64,000 bases of DNA from assembly GCA_028285545.1 (NCBI GenBank), contig JANQPA010000036.1, positions 1-64,000 on the forward strand, given 5' to 3'. The DNA comes from Saprospiraceae bacterium (GTDB lineage Bacteria > Bacteroidota > Bacteroidia > Chitinophagales > Saprospiraceae). The notes below the pieces were generated by a model. That model saw only the letters and a program-made list of their open reading frames with translations, did no database searches and was not told where the DNA came from. A program made the translations under genes and the position numbers. This document shows positions 34,116-42,763 of this stretch, one piece after another (the stretch's first letter is position 1; each line of letters starts with the position of its first letter).

Positions 34116-36743
34116 ATGCTTTTGCCTAAATACCTTGGGGTAATCATTTTTATATTGCTATGTCCATTTTATCTTTTTAATCAATCTATTTCCTCACCCT
34201 TGAGCTCTACACACAAGGAGTACTTAGATTCAAAAGAGGAAAGCTTGTTCCATATGGAATGGATTTCAACAGGGCCTGTTTTAAACTCAGCAAGGGTCGA
34301 AGCTGTTCAGGCTGATCCCACCCATCCAGGAACTTTGTATGCTGCTTTTGGCTCAGGTAATCTCTGGAAAACCATTAATAATGGACTTAATTGGAAGCCC
34401 ATATTTGAGAATAAGGCTGCTTTGGGTATTGGAGATATTGCCTTGGCTCCTTCTAATCAGAATATCATTTATCTGGGAACTGGCGAAAGCCTAAGAAAAA
34501 ATAGAAATTTCACCATGCCAGGAAATGGAATGTATCGGTCAGATGATGCCGGAGAAAGCTGGCAGCATATTGGATTGGAAAACTCCTGGCATATTGGCGA
34601 AATTGCTGTTCATCCCGATAACCCTGACATCGTTTTTGTGGCAGTCTTAGGTAAATTTTGGACCCCAGGCGATGCAAAAGGAGTCTACAAATCCTCAGAT
34701 GGAGGGAAAAACTGGAAACGCGTATTGTATGTAGACGAAAATACCAGAGCCAATGATGTAGTCATTGCTCCCAATAACCCTTCCATTATATATGCTTCCA
34801 TGTGGGAAAACGATATAGAGGCTCCCCTCATGGAAAGCGTTCATGGTTCTAACAGTGGCGTTTATAAAAGTACGGACGGTGGCGAAAAATGGGTAAGAAT
34901 GGATAATGGTTTTCCTGAAGGACCTAAATTGGGCAGGATAGGTCTGGCCGTTTCCTATCAAAATCCAGATAAAGTATATGCCCTACTTGACAATAGAAAT
35001 ATAAAACCACCCAATCGGGCAGAGGTTTATAAAACTTTAGATGGTGGATCCAACTGGGAAAGAAGTCATCAGGAGGGACTTCATATATTTTCAGTTATCG
35101 GTTGGTATTTTGCGGATTTATATATCAATCCAATGGATGATGACGAAATTTTTGGCCTGGGGGTCAGAATAGCCCACAGTACCGATGGTGGAAAAACTTT
35201 TGACCTGGTAGGTGGAAGAGTAGAACACCTCCACCCCAGTCCTGCTCAAACCCTACATCTGGATCACTGTGAGATGTGGATTAACCCTATTAACCCCAAT
35301 CAGATAGTATTGGGAAATGATGGCGGGGTCTACCATTCTTATGATAAAGGGAATACCTGGTTACACCTAAATAATATCCCAACAGGAGAGTTTTATGATA
35401 TTACATTGGACAATCAAACTCCATATAATATTTATGGCGGAACCCAGGATGATGCCACCGTTTTTGGACCTGCTAAAGAATGGAATCCCAGCCGGAAGGA
35501 CCCTTGGCAATATTTATGGATTGATGCCTGGAGTGGGGGAGATGGCTGTGTGACGCAAGTCGATCCCGAAGACCCCAATACAGTCTACCTTAGTTCGCAG
35601 GAAGGATTTATTATGAGAATGGACATGACTGCAGATACCCTCAAGGCAATTGCTCCGAAAAGGCTGGAGAAGTTTAAAGATCAATTACAATACCAATTTA
35701 TCACTCCTTATTTTATTTCTCCTCATGATGCAAGCACTTTATACCACGCGGGCAATTATTTGTTGAAATCAACTGACAAGGGAGAATCATGGGATAAAAT
35801 AAGCCCAGAACTCACTCACTCCTTTGATCCTAATAAAAAATCATTTGCAGCCGGAGCTATTACTGAATCCCGACTTCAGGCGGGACTTTTATATGTGGGA
35901 ACGGATAAAGGCGTTTTTTGGTGTAGCGAAGATGATGGACAAAATTGGCAGGAATATTCCCAGGGCTTACCTCCTCATTATATACGAAGTATTTTCCCTT
36001 CCAAATTTAAAGCTTCTAGAGTGTATATGTCAATGACGGGGATTAATGATGATAATCTTTCCAAATATCTTTTTGTATCGGAGGATTTTGGAAAAAATTG
36101 GGAATCTATTGCTTCCAATCTGCCAAATGAACCTGTAAATGTCATTCTGGAAGATCCGGTTTATGAGGATATCCTTTATGCAGGCACTTATAGAGGTGTT
36201 TATATCTCTTTGAATCGAGGTGCTTCTTGGTATTGGTTAGGTAAAAACATGCCGGGAGTTAGTATTGGTGATATGGAAATTCAAGAAAGAGAAAAGGACT
36301 TGGTGGTGGGTACTCATGGTAGGGGAATCTATTATCTAAATTTAAATCCTATATATGAACTCCATAAAGTTGGATATCCATTGAGCAAGAACCATTTGTT
36401 TGAAGTTCCAAATGCTCAATTTCCCAAAAGAAGAGCCAGCCACGGAGAGATTGATAAAGGATCTGTTCAAAAGCTGCCCATCAGTTTTTGGTTAACGAAT
36501 AGAGAATCTGTTCAACTTTCTGTTGTAAATAACCAAAAGGAGGTCGTATGGTCTAAAAATATTCCAGGAAATAAAGGTTTGAATCAAATAAGATGGGATT
36601 TGGTAAGGAAAAGAGAAAATAGCCCTCTTCCTTATTTTATCCACTATGAAAAATATATTCCCCCAGGAGAATATGTAATTATTTTAAACTCTTCTGAGGG
36701 AGAGATTCAACAAAATCTAACCGTATTGGAATGGGAATATTAA
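34116..36743 (+). CDS. Secreted Asp-box (BNR/sortilin-like) propeller protein
   Basis: An 875-residue protein with a signal peptide (about 1-25). It contains at least nine Asp-box motifs spread over residues 120-690: SDDAGESW, SSDGGKNW, STDGGEKW, TLDGGSNW, STDGGKTF, SYDKGNTW, STDKGESW, SEDDGQNW, SEDFGKNW. This predicts a ten-bladed or two-propeller sortilin/VPS10 or xyloglucanase-like fold. A C-terminal beta domain (about 740-870) follows. Whether it is a glycosidase or a binding protein cannot be told; no sialidase Arg triad is obvious. It stands alone between divergent serine genes and the hydroxyproline operon. Confidence 0.85.
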   Translation: MLLPKYLGVIIFILLCPFYLFNQSISSPLSSTHKEYLDSKEESLFHMEWISTGPVLNSARVEAVQADPTHPGTLYAAFGSGNLWKTINNGLNWKPIFENKAALGIGDIALAPSNQNIIYLGTGESLRKNRNFTMPGNGMYRSDDAGESWQHIGLENSWHIGEIAVHPDNPDIVFVAVLGKFWTPGDAKGVYKSSDGGKNWKRVLYVDENTRANDVVIAPNNPSIIYASMWENDIEAPLMESVHGSNSGVYKSTDGGEKWVRMDNGFPEGPKLGRIGLAVSYQNPDKVYALLDNRNIKPPNRAEVYKTLDGGSNWERSHQEGLHIFSVIGWYFADLYINPMDDDEIFGLGVRIAHSTDGGKTFDLVGGRVEHLHPSPAQTLHLDHCEMWINPINPNQIVLGNDGGVYHSYDKGNTWLHLNNIPTGEFYDITLDNQTPYNIYGGTQDDATVFGPAKEWNPSRKDPWQYLWIDAWSGGDGCVTQVDPEDPNTVYLSSQEGFIMRMDMTADTLKAIAPKRLEKFKDQLQYQFITPYFISPHDASTLYHAGNYLLKSTDKGESWDKISPELTHSFDPNKKSFAAGAITESRLQAGLLYVGTDKGVFWCSEDDGQNWQEYSQGLPPHYIRSIFPSKFKASRVYMSMTGINDDNLSKYLFVSEDFGKNWESIASNLPNEPVNVILEDPVYEDILYAGTYRGVYISLNRGASWYWLGKNMPGVSIGDMEIQEREKDLVVGTHGRGIYYLNLNPIYELHKVGYPLSKNHLFEVPNAQFPKRRASHGEIDKGSVQKLPISFWLTNRESVQLSVVNNQKEVVWSKNIPGNKGLNQIRWDLVRKRENSPLPYFIHYEKYIPPGEYVIILNSSEGEIQQNLTVLEWEY

Positions 36744-36817
36744 TTTTGAATTATAGAAATGTAAAGATAGTATCATATTTTAATAATTTTTTTCTAACCC
36801 AATGGTATAGAAGAAAG

Positions 36818-36825
36818 TATTTTTG
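36818..36825 (+). promoter_or_regulatory. Candidate Bacteroidota -7 box of the hydroxyproline operon
   Basis: TATTTTTG matches the TAnnTTTG consensus and lies 35 bases before the start codon at 36861. No good TTTG is found about 19 bases upstream, so the promoter may depend on an activator. Confidence 0.35.
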
Positions 36826-36860
36826 CAATCAAAATTTTATCGATCACAAAATCTAAGTCC

Positions 36861-37784
36861 ATGACAATCAATTGGAACGGTGTTTATCCAGCACTTACAA
36901 CTAAGTTTACTGAAAAAGGAGATCTAGACTATAATATGATGGAAATTAACATCAAAGCTCAGCTTGATGCCGGGATTGATGGTATTATTTTTGCAGGCTC
37001 TCTGGGAGAGTCAAGTACCTTAAACCACCAGGACAGAATCGAATTATTAAAGGCAGGCCTCGATATGGTTGATGGAAAAATACCCATCCTGTTGAACATA
37101 GCTGAGGGATCTACCAAGGATGCAATTGCTTTAGCTCAGGCTGCTCAGGACAATGGTGCGCATGGACTAATGGTCCTTCCTCCTATGATGTATAAAGCCA
37201 CAGATGCAGAAGTGACTGAGTTTTTTATGACTGTAGCCAGAAACACGGATTTACCGATATTAATCTATAATAATCCTGTTGATTATAAAATAGAGGTAAC
37301 TTTAGATATGTTTGATCAGTTATTGAAATTGGATAACATACAGGCAGTGAAGGAGAGTACGAGAGACCTTTCCAACATTACCCGTCAAATCAATCGTTTT
37401 GGTGACCGTTTGAAAATTTTATGTGGAGTAGATACGCTGGCTTTGGAAAGTTTCTTGATGGGAGCAGATGGCTGGGTAGCTGGATTGGTTTGTGCATTTC
37501 CAGCAGAAACGGTTGCCATATATCGCTTGGCAAGAGAAGGACGCCTGGAAGAAGCCAGAGAGATTTACCGCTGGTTTATGCCCATCTTGGAGCTGGATAT
37601 AGATCCGCAGTTGGTCCAAAACATAAAACTGGCAGAAAAAATGTGCGGTATTGGAACCGAGCATGTAAGAGCTCCTCGCTTTCCACTGAGCGGAGCCAAG
37701 CGTCAGGAAGTTATTAATATCCTTAACGAAGGGTTGAAAAGCAGACCAGATTTAACTAAACTTAATTTGCAGGTTGCAGGTTAA
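36861..37784 (+). CDS. Dihydrodipicolinate synthase-family deaminase (pyrroline-4-hydroxy-2-carboxylate deaminase)
   Basis: A 307-residue DapA-family TIM barrel. The Schiff-base Lys164 (AVKEST), Tyr136 (IYNNPV) and the N-terminal GSLGESSTL motif are intact. Next to the epimerase, dehydrogenase and oxidase genes of this cluster, it best fits the enzyme converting pyrroline-4-hydroxy-2-carboxylate to 2-oxoglutarate semialdehyde with ammonia release. Lysine biosynthesis is unlikely here. It is the first gene of the operon and is followed by a 212-base gap holding a repeat. Confidence 0.82.
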   Translation: MTINWNGVYPALTTKFTEKGDLDYNMMEINIKAQLDAGIDGIIFAGSLGESSTLNHQDRIELLKAGLDMVDGKIPILLNIAEGSTKDAIALAQAAQDNGAHGLMVLPPMMYKATDAEVTEFFMTVARNTDLPILIYNNPVDYKIEVTLDMFDQLLKLDNIQAVKESTRDLSNITRQINRFGDRLKILCGVDTLALESFLMGADGWVAGLVCAFPAETVAIYRLAREGRLEEAREIYRWFMPILELDIDPQLVQNIKLAEKMCGIGTEHVRAPRFPLSGAKRQEVINILNEGLKSRPDLTKLNLQVAG

Positions 37785-37829
37785 TGAAAAAAGTAGATGG
37801 AATAACAAATGAACTTGTATTAAATCAAA

Positions 37830-37907
37830 GATTACTAAGCCCGAAATGGAATGTAGGGATTGGTAAGCTTTATGCCCGGCTTACCAATCTTTTTTAGCTT
37901 GGTAATC
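37830..37907. repeat. Nested inverted repeat (dispersed family 2, copy B)
   Basis: The inner arms 37858-37868 and 37879-37889 pair perfectly over 11 bases. The outer arms 37830-37840 and 37897-37907 pair at 10 of 11. Bases 37830-37868 match the reverse complement of 28655-28693 almost exactly. It separates the first and second hydroxyproline genes and could attenuate transcription between them. Confidence 0.8.
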
Positions 37908-37996
37908 CCTTTTTTACTATTGAGGAAGTGGTCTACAAGTTCTTTTGTCATTACAGGTAGAATGTAAAAAGATTTTAATCCTTAATATAAAATAAA

Positions 37997-39526
37997 ATGA
38001 GCGTAAAATATATTGTGGGGACTAACCCTAAAACTGGAGAATCATTAGTTGGGGAATTTCCTATTTCAGGAAAAGAAGAAGTGAACACCATTATGAAGGA
38101 TGCCTGGAAGGCTTGGCAAGAGTATCGGGATTTTTCCGGAAAAAAGAAAGGGCAATTTCTGAGAACGATCGCTGAGGAGATTGAGCAGGCCGAAGGACTT
38201 GTAGAACGTGTAATGGAGGAATCAGGCCTTCCTGAAGGTAGAGTTAGGGGAGAACGTGGTCGTACCTGTAATCAACTACGACTGTTTGCTAGCCTGGTGG
38301 AAGAAGGCTCATGGGTAGAAGCTACCATCGATAAAGCTCAACAGGATAGGCAACCCATTCCGAAAGCCGATATCAGAAAAATGCTTTACCCAACAGGGCC
38401 AGTTGTGGTTTTTACAGCTAGTAATTTCCCATTGGCCTTTTCAACTGCAGGTGGAGATACGGCCTCTGCCCTTGCCTCTGGTAACCCTGTTGTGGTTAAG
38501 GCTCATGAATCACATCCTGGCACCAATGACATTGTGTCCAAAGCTATTCTCAGAGCAGCTGAAAAAATAGGTATGCCAGAAGGTGTTTTTGCAACGGTTT
38601 ATGGTCAGGGGTATGAAACTGGGCAGCAATTGGTTTTGCATCCGCTTACAAAAGCAGTAGCCTTCACAGGATCATTGCGGGGAGGAAAAGCTCTTTATGA
38701 TTTGGCGGGAAAACGGGCAGAACCAATCCCCGTTTTTGCTGAAATGGGAAGTGTCAACCCCATTTTTATTTTGCCAAATAAACTGAAAGCAAACTCTGAT
38801 GGCCTAGCTACCCAAATGGCTCAGTCAGTGAATCTTGGAGTAGGACAATTTTGTACCAATCCCGGCATCCTGGTGGTTTTGGATAATGAGGATATCCCGG
38901 GCTTTACCTCTTCCTTAAAAGAGGCCTTTAGTCAGATTAGCCCTTCTTGTATGTTAAATGCAGGAATTTTTGACAATTTTGAAAAGAAAAAGAAGCATAT
39001 TCTTGATCAGGAAGGAGTCCAATCAGAATATGAATTTAATGGGAATGGAAGTGCTCCAAATGGGAGACCGGCGGTCGGATCTGTGCTCGCTGATCAATTT
39101 CTTAAAAATGGTGATTTGCAGGAGGAGGTTTTTGGACCTTTTACTTTATTGGTAAAATGTAAAAACCAGGAAGAATTGCTAAAGGTAGCCAGGCAATTTG
39201 AAGGACAACTAACAGCCACCATTATGGGACAAGACGATGAGGTGTTGGCTCATAAAGAACTGTTTAATATCCTTCGGGAAAAAGTAGGTCGGCTAATTTT
39301 TAACGGCGTTCCCACTGGTGTTGAAGTATGTCACTCTATGCAGCATGGCGGACCTTTCCCTGCCACCACTGATGGACGATTTACTTCTGTAGGGACGGCA
39401 GCCATCAAACGCTTTGCAAGGCCATTAGCTTATCAAAATTGTCCGGACGCCCTTTTGCCGGATGAGTTGAAGGAAGCAAACCCTCTTGGAATTTCCAGAG
39501 TGGTAGATGGTAAACTCGAAGCTTGA
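37997..39526 (+). CDS. 2-oxoglutarate semialdehyde dehydrogenase (NADP-type aldehyde dehydrogenase)
   Basis: A 509-residue aldehyde dehydrogenase. The catalytic Cys286 (GQFCTNPG) and general base Glu249 (FAEMGSVNP) are present. The AEMGSVNP and FTASNFPLAFSTAGGD stretches match the ketoglutarate semialdehyde dehydrogenase group used in hydroxyproline and pentose degradation. It would oxidise 2-oxoglutarate semialdehyde to 2-oxoglutarate, the last pathway step. It is flanked by the deaminase and epimerase genes on the same strand. Confidence 0.9.
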   Translation: MSVKYIVGTNPKTGESLVGEFPISGKEEVNTIMKDAWKAWQEYRDFSGKKKGQFLRTIAEEIEQAEGLVERVMEESGLPEGRVRGERGRTCNQLRLFASLVEEGSWVEATIDKAQQDRQPIPKADIRKMLYPTGPVVVFTASNFPLAFSTAGGDTASALASGNPVVVKAHESHPGTNDIVSKAILRAAEKIGMPEGVFATVYGQGYETGQQLVLHPLTKAVAFTGSLRGGKALYDLAGKRAEPIPVFAEMGSVNPIFILPNKLKANSDGLATQMAQSVNLGVGQFCTNPGILVVLDNEDIPGFTSSLKEAFSQISPSCMLNAGIFDNFEKKKKHILDQEGVQSEYEFNGNGSAPNGRPAVGSVLADQFLKNGDLQEEVFGPFTLLVKCKNQEELLKVARQFEGQLTATIMGQDDEVLAHKELFNILREKVGRLIFNGVPTGVEVCHSMQHGGPFPATTDGRFTSVGTAAIKRFARPLAYQNCPDALLPDELKEANPLGISRVVDGKLEA

Positions 39527-39617
39527 AATTGCTGAAAAATAAATTATCCTGGCCTTTAATAAAATTATTTTACGGAAATAGATTAAGGCTAAGTTTTAGT
39601 CAATATCAAAGTCATAA

Positions 39618-40619
39618 ATGAGAAAAACGTTTTATTGTGTTGATGCCCATACCTGTGGTAATCCGGTACGACTGGTGGCAGTTGGTGGCCCTTCATTGGA
39701 TGGAAATAATATGCAAGAGCGGCGCCTTCATTTTCTTAAAGAATATGATTGGATTAGGAAGGGGTTGATGTTTGAACCAAGAGGACACGATATGATGTCG
39801 GGAAGCATTTTATATCCACCTGCAGATATTCAAAATGACATCGGCATCCTGTTTATTGAAACAAGCGGCTGTCTTCCCATGTGTGGTCATGGAACAATTG
39901 GAACGGTAACGATAGCACTGGAAGAAGGACTGGTCCAGCCAAAAACAGAGGGGAAACTTCGTTTAGAGACCCCAGCTGGATTGGTTCTTGTGGATTATCA
40001 CATGGAAGGTAATAAAGTGAAGTGGGTCAAACTGGTAAACATTCCTTCTTTTTTATATAAGGAAGGTTTAGAAGTTGATTGCCCAGATTTGGGGCCCCTT
40101 AAGGTAGATGTGGCCTATGGCGGAAATTTTTATGCAATTGTTGACCCGCAGGAAAATTTCTCCGGAATTGACGATTTCACTGCCAGTCAATTGATCCAGT
40201 GGAGCCCAGTCATTCGGGATCAATTAAATGAAAAACATTCATTTGTACATCCTGAAGATCCCAACATTAATGGCATGAGTCATTTGCTTTGGACCGGTAA
40301 GCCCAAATCCGAAAATGCCGATGCCCGCAATGCCGTTTTTTATGGAGATAAGGCTATAGATCGATCACCTTGTGGAACAGGAACCTCTGCCAGGATGGCT
40401 CAGTGGGCAGCTAAGGGGAAATTAAAAGAAGGAGATACTTTTGTCCATGAGAGCATCATAGGCAGTCAGTTTATAGGTAAAGTAGAATCTATTACCCAAT
40501 GTGGGCCTTTTCCAGCCATTATTCCAAGTATTCGAGGATGGGCAAGAATAACCGGATATAATAACATCATTATAGATGATGAGGATGATCCTTATGCTCA
40601 TGGATTCCAGGTGATTTAA
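39618..40619 (+). CDS. 4-hydroxyproline 2-epimerase
   Basis: A 333-residue proline-racemase-family enzyme. Both catalytic cysteines are present: Cys89 (LPMCGHG) and Cys252 (SPCGTGT). Two cysteines mean racemase/epimerase activity, whereas the dehydratase branch has Thr at the second site. It interconverts trans-4-hydroxy-L-proline and cis-4-hydroxy-D-proline, the first step of catabolism. The oxidase gene starts 13 bases downstream. Confidence 0.93.
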   Translation: MRKTFYCVDAHTCGNPVRLVAVGGPSLDGNNMQERRLHFLKEYDWIRKGLMFEPRGHDMMSGSILYPPADIQNDIGILFIETSGCLPMCGHGTIGTVTIALEEGLVQPKTEGKLRLETPAGLVLVDYHMEGNKVKWVKLVNIPSFLYKEGLEVDCPDLGPLKVDVAYGGNFYAIVDPQENFSGIDDFTASQLIQWSPVIRDQLNEKHSFVHPEDPNINGMSHLLWTGKPKSENADARNAVFYGDKAIDRSPCGTGTSARMAQWAAKGKLKEGDTFVHESIIGSQFIGKVESITQCGPFPAIIPSIRGWARITGYNNIIIDDEDDPYAHGFQVI

Positions 40620-40632
40620 TTGAATTTCAAAA

Positions 40633-41874
40633 ATGAAAATACATATAATTGGTGGGGGAATAATTGGATGGAGTACTGCCTGGTATCTAAATCAGAAGGG
40701 CTTCGAAGTAACGATTATAGATAAAGAAAAAACCTCTAATGGTTGTTCCCATGGAAATTCAGGCATCATTGTTCCCAGCCACTTTATTCCACTAGCAGCT
40801 CCGGGAGTAATAGCCAAAGGTATCAAATGGATGTTTGATGCAAAAAGCCCTTTTTACATTAAACCAAGGATGAACTTGGAGTTATTCCAGTGGCTCTGGC
40901 AGTTTTATCGTTCCTGCACACCTGAACGAGCATCAAAAGCAATGCCTGCTTTGTTGGAGTTTAACCAACTTAGTAAATCTTTATACCATCAATTCTTTGA
41001 TAAAGAAGAATTTGATTTTTTTCTGCAGGATAAGGGACTGATGATGTTCTATAAGTCTTCCAAAGCTGAAAAAGAAGAGAAAGAATTGGTTGAAAAAGCC
41101 CAAGAACTGGGACTGGATGCAAAAATTCTTGATAATGCTCAGGCCCAGCAATTGAATCCTAATGTTAAGATTGATGTTTTGGGAGCAAGTTATTTTCCTT
41201 CTGATTCTCACCTGGATCCCAATGTGTTCATGACTCAAATTCAGGAAAGGGGCCTTAAATCAGGAATTCAACAAATGTCTTCTTGTGCAATTAAAGGATT
41301 CCAGACAAAAAAAGGAAGGATTGAGTCATTGATAAGCACCAATGGCAAGGTCATACCATCTGACCTGATAATCCTGGCAGCGGGCGGCTGGTCAGCTCAT
41401 TTGGCTAAACAATTGGGAATTCGCCTCCTCCTTCAAGGGGGAAAAGGGTATTCAATTACCGTTGATCAGCACGATAATAAACCCGAAATGCCCGTAATCT
41501 TAAATGAGGCTAAAGTGGCCCTAACTCCCCTTGATAATAAGTTGAGAATTGCCGGTACTCTTGAAATCGGAGGACTTAGGGAGAAAATCAATCTTAAAAG
41601 GATGCAAGGCATATTGGAATCAGTACCCCATTATTTCCCAACATTACATCCTAAAATGTTGCCAAAAGAACAAATCTGGCATGGGTTTCGACCCTGCACA
41701 CCAGATGGTCTTCCTTATATTGGGAAGCATCCTAAATTTAATAACCTAATTTTGGCGACGGGCCATGCTATGATGGGGATGAGTACTGGCCCTGCTACCG
41801 GTTTGTTGGTAAGTGAGATTTTGCAAGGGAAAAAAACGTCCATGAATATTGATTTGTTTGATCCGGCGAGGTGA
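40633..41874 (+). CDS. D-hydroxyproline dehydrogenase (FAD-dependent, DAO family)
   Basis: A 413-residue flavoenzyme. The FAD-binding motif IIGGGIIGWSTAWYL is at residues 4-18, and the C-terminal FRPCTPDGLPYIG stretch is typical of D-amino-acid dehydrogenases of the DAO family. It should oxidise cis-4-hydroxy-D-proline to pyrroline-4-hydroxy-2-carboxylate. It follows the epimerase by 13 bases and ends 14 bases before the convergent AraC gene. Assignment rests on family plus context. Confidence 0.88.
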   Translation: MKIHIIGGGIIGWSTAWYLNQKGFEVTIIDKEKTSNGCSHGNSGIIVPSHFIPLAAPGVIAKGIKWMFDAKSPFYIKPRMNLELFQWLWQFYRSCTPERASKAMPALLEFNQLSKSLYHQFFDKEEFDFFLQDKGLMMFYKSSKAEKEEKELVEKAQELGLDAKILDNAQAQQLNPNVKIDVLGASYFPSDSHLDPNVFMTQIQERGLKSGIQQMSSCAIKGFQTKKGRIESLISTNGKVIPSDLIILAAGGWSAHLAKQLGIRLLLQGGKGYSITVDQHDNKPEMPVILNEAKVALTPLDNKLRIAGTLEIGGLREKINLKRMQGILESVPHYFPTLHPKMLPKEQIWHGFRPCTPDGLPYIGKHPKFNNLILATGHAMMGMSTGPATGLLVSEILQGKKTSMNIDLFDPAR

Positions 41875-41888
41875 AATGTGTTCACGTT

Positions 41889-42749
41889 CTACCCATTCAT
41901 CTCCCGATACTTGGAAGGAGTAAAATCCATGATCTTTTTAAATTGCCTGTTAAAGTTTGATAAGTTTTGAAAACCAGTATTAAAACAGATGTAAGAAATG
42001 GTATGATCGCTCTCTTTTAATAGTTTGCAAGCGGCGTTGACTCGTATTTCATTTAAGAAACGGATATAAGACTTTCGAGTGTGAAGCTTAAAATATCGAC
42101 AAAAAGCAGGTATGCTGAGGTTAGCTACCTGGGCAATCTGATCCAAGGTGATGTTTTGTGTATATTGATTTAAAGTGTATTGAAATACTTCGTTTAATCG
42201 ATGACCATCGATTTCTTTTTGGGCTTCGGTAAAGCTTGAAATGGACAATTGTTCCTTTGAGCTCCAACTCGCTAATTTTCCCAAAATATCAATCATTAAT
42301 TGAAAGCGAGAAAAAGGTTCTTTTTTTAGAATTGAATGAATAAGCACTTGCAAATTCTTTTTTTCTGGATAGATAAACCTAATTCCATGTGAGGCTTCCT
42401 GTAAAAACGAATTCACCTTTGCCAACTCCGGCAAATCAAAAAAACCAGTACCAAAGGAGTTTTGGTCAAAAAAGAGAGAAATGGCATAGGTGCCAGGACT
42501 GTCTTTTTGGTAATAGATGCTATCACTTTTTAAAAGATGAGGTAGGTTAGAGCCTATGATAAAAACGTCACCTTCCTGAAAGCGATGAATTCCATCACCA
42601 ACAAAAAGGGTGCCTCTTCCTTTTTCTATGGAAGTAATCTGCCATTCGGAATGGTAGTGTAAACGATCATAGAAAAAGGAATCCTGATCCACTTGTACCC
42701 TGAACGATTGCTGTGAATTTTTTGGTATCCTAAAGGGTAATGCTTTCAA
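41889..42749 (-). CDS. AraC-family regulator, probably of hydroxy-amino-acid catabolism
   Basis: A 286-residue regulator. The N-terminal cupin sensor has LHYHSEWQI and GDVFIIGSNLPH, and the C-terminal two-HTH domain ends with SYICFNTGFQNLSNFNRQF. It is the downstream gene of the kinase-M23-aminotransferase fusion (14-base gap) and convergent with the hydroxyproline operon. It could therefore respond to a pathway intermediate and control both sets; this is inferred from position. It resembles the AraC protein at 16034-16888. Confidence 0.88.
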   Translation of the reverse strand: MKALPFRIPKNSQQSFRVQVDQDSFFYDRLHYHSEWQITSIEKGRGTLFVGDGIHRFQEGDVFIIGSNLPHLLKSDSIYYQKDSPGTYAISLFFDQNSFGTGFFDLPELAKVNSFLQEASHGIRFIYPEKKNLQVLIHSILKKEPFSRFQLMIDILGKLASWSSKEQLSISSFTEAQKEIDGHRLNEVFQYTLNQYTQNITLDQIAQVANLSIPAFCRYFKLHTRKSYIRFLNEIRVNAACKLLKESDHTISYICFNTGFQNLSNFNRQFKKIMDFTPSKYREMNG

Positions 42750-42763
42750 ATCTCAAAAGGTGG

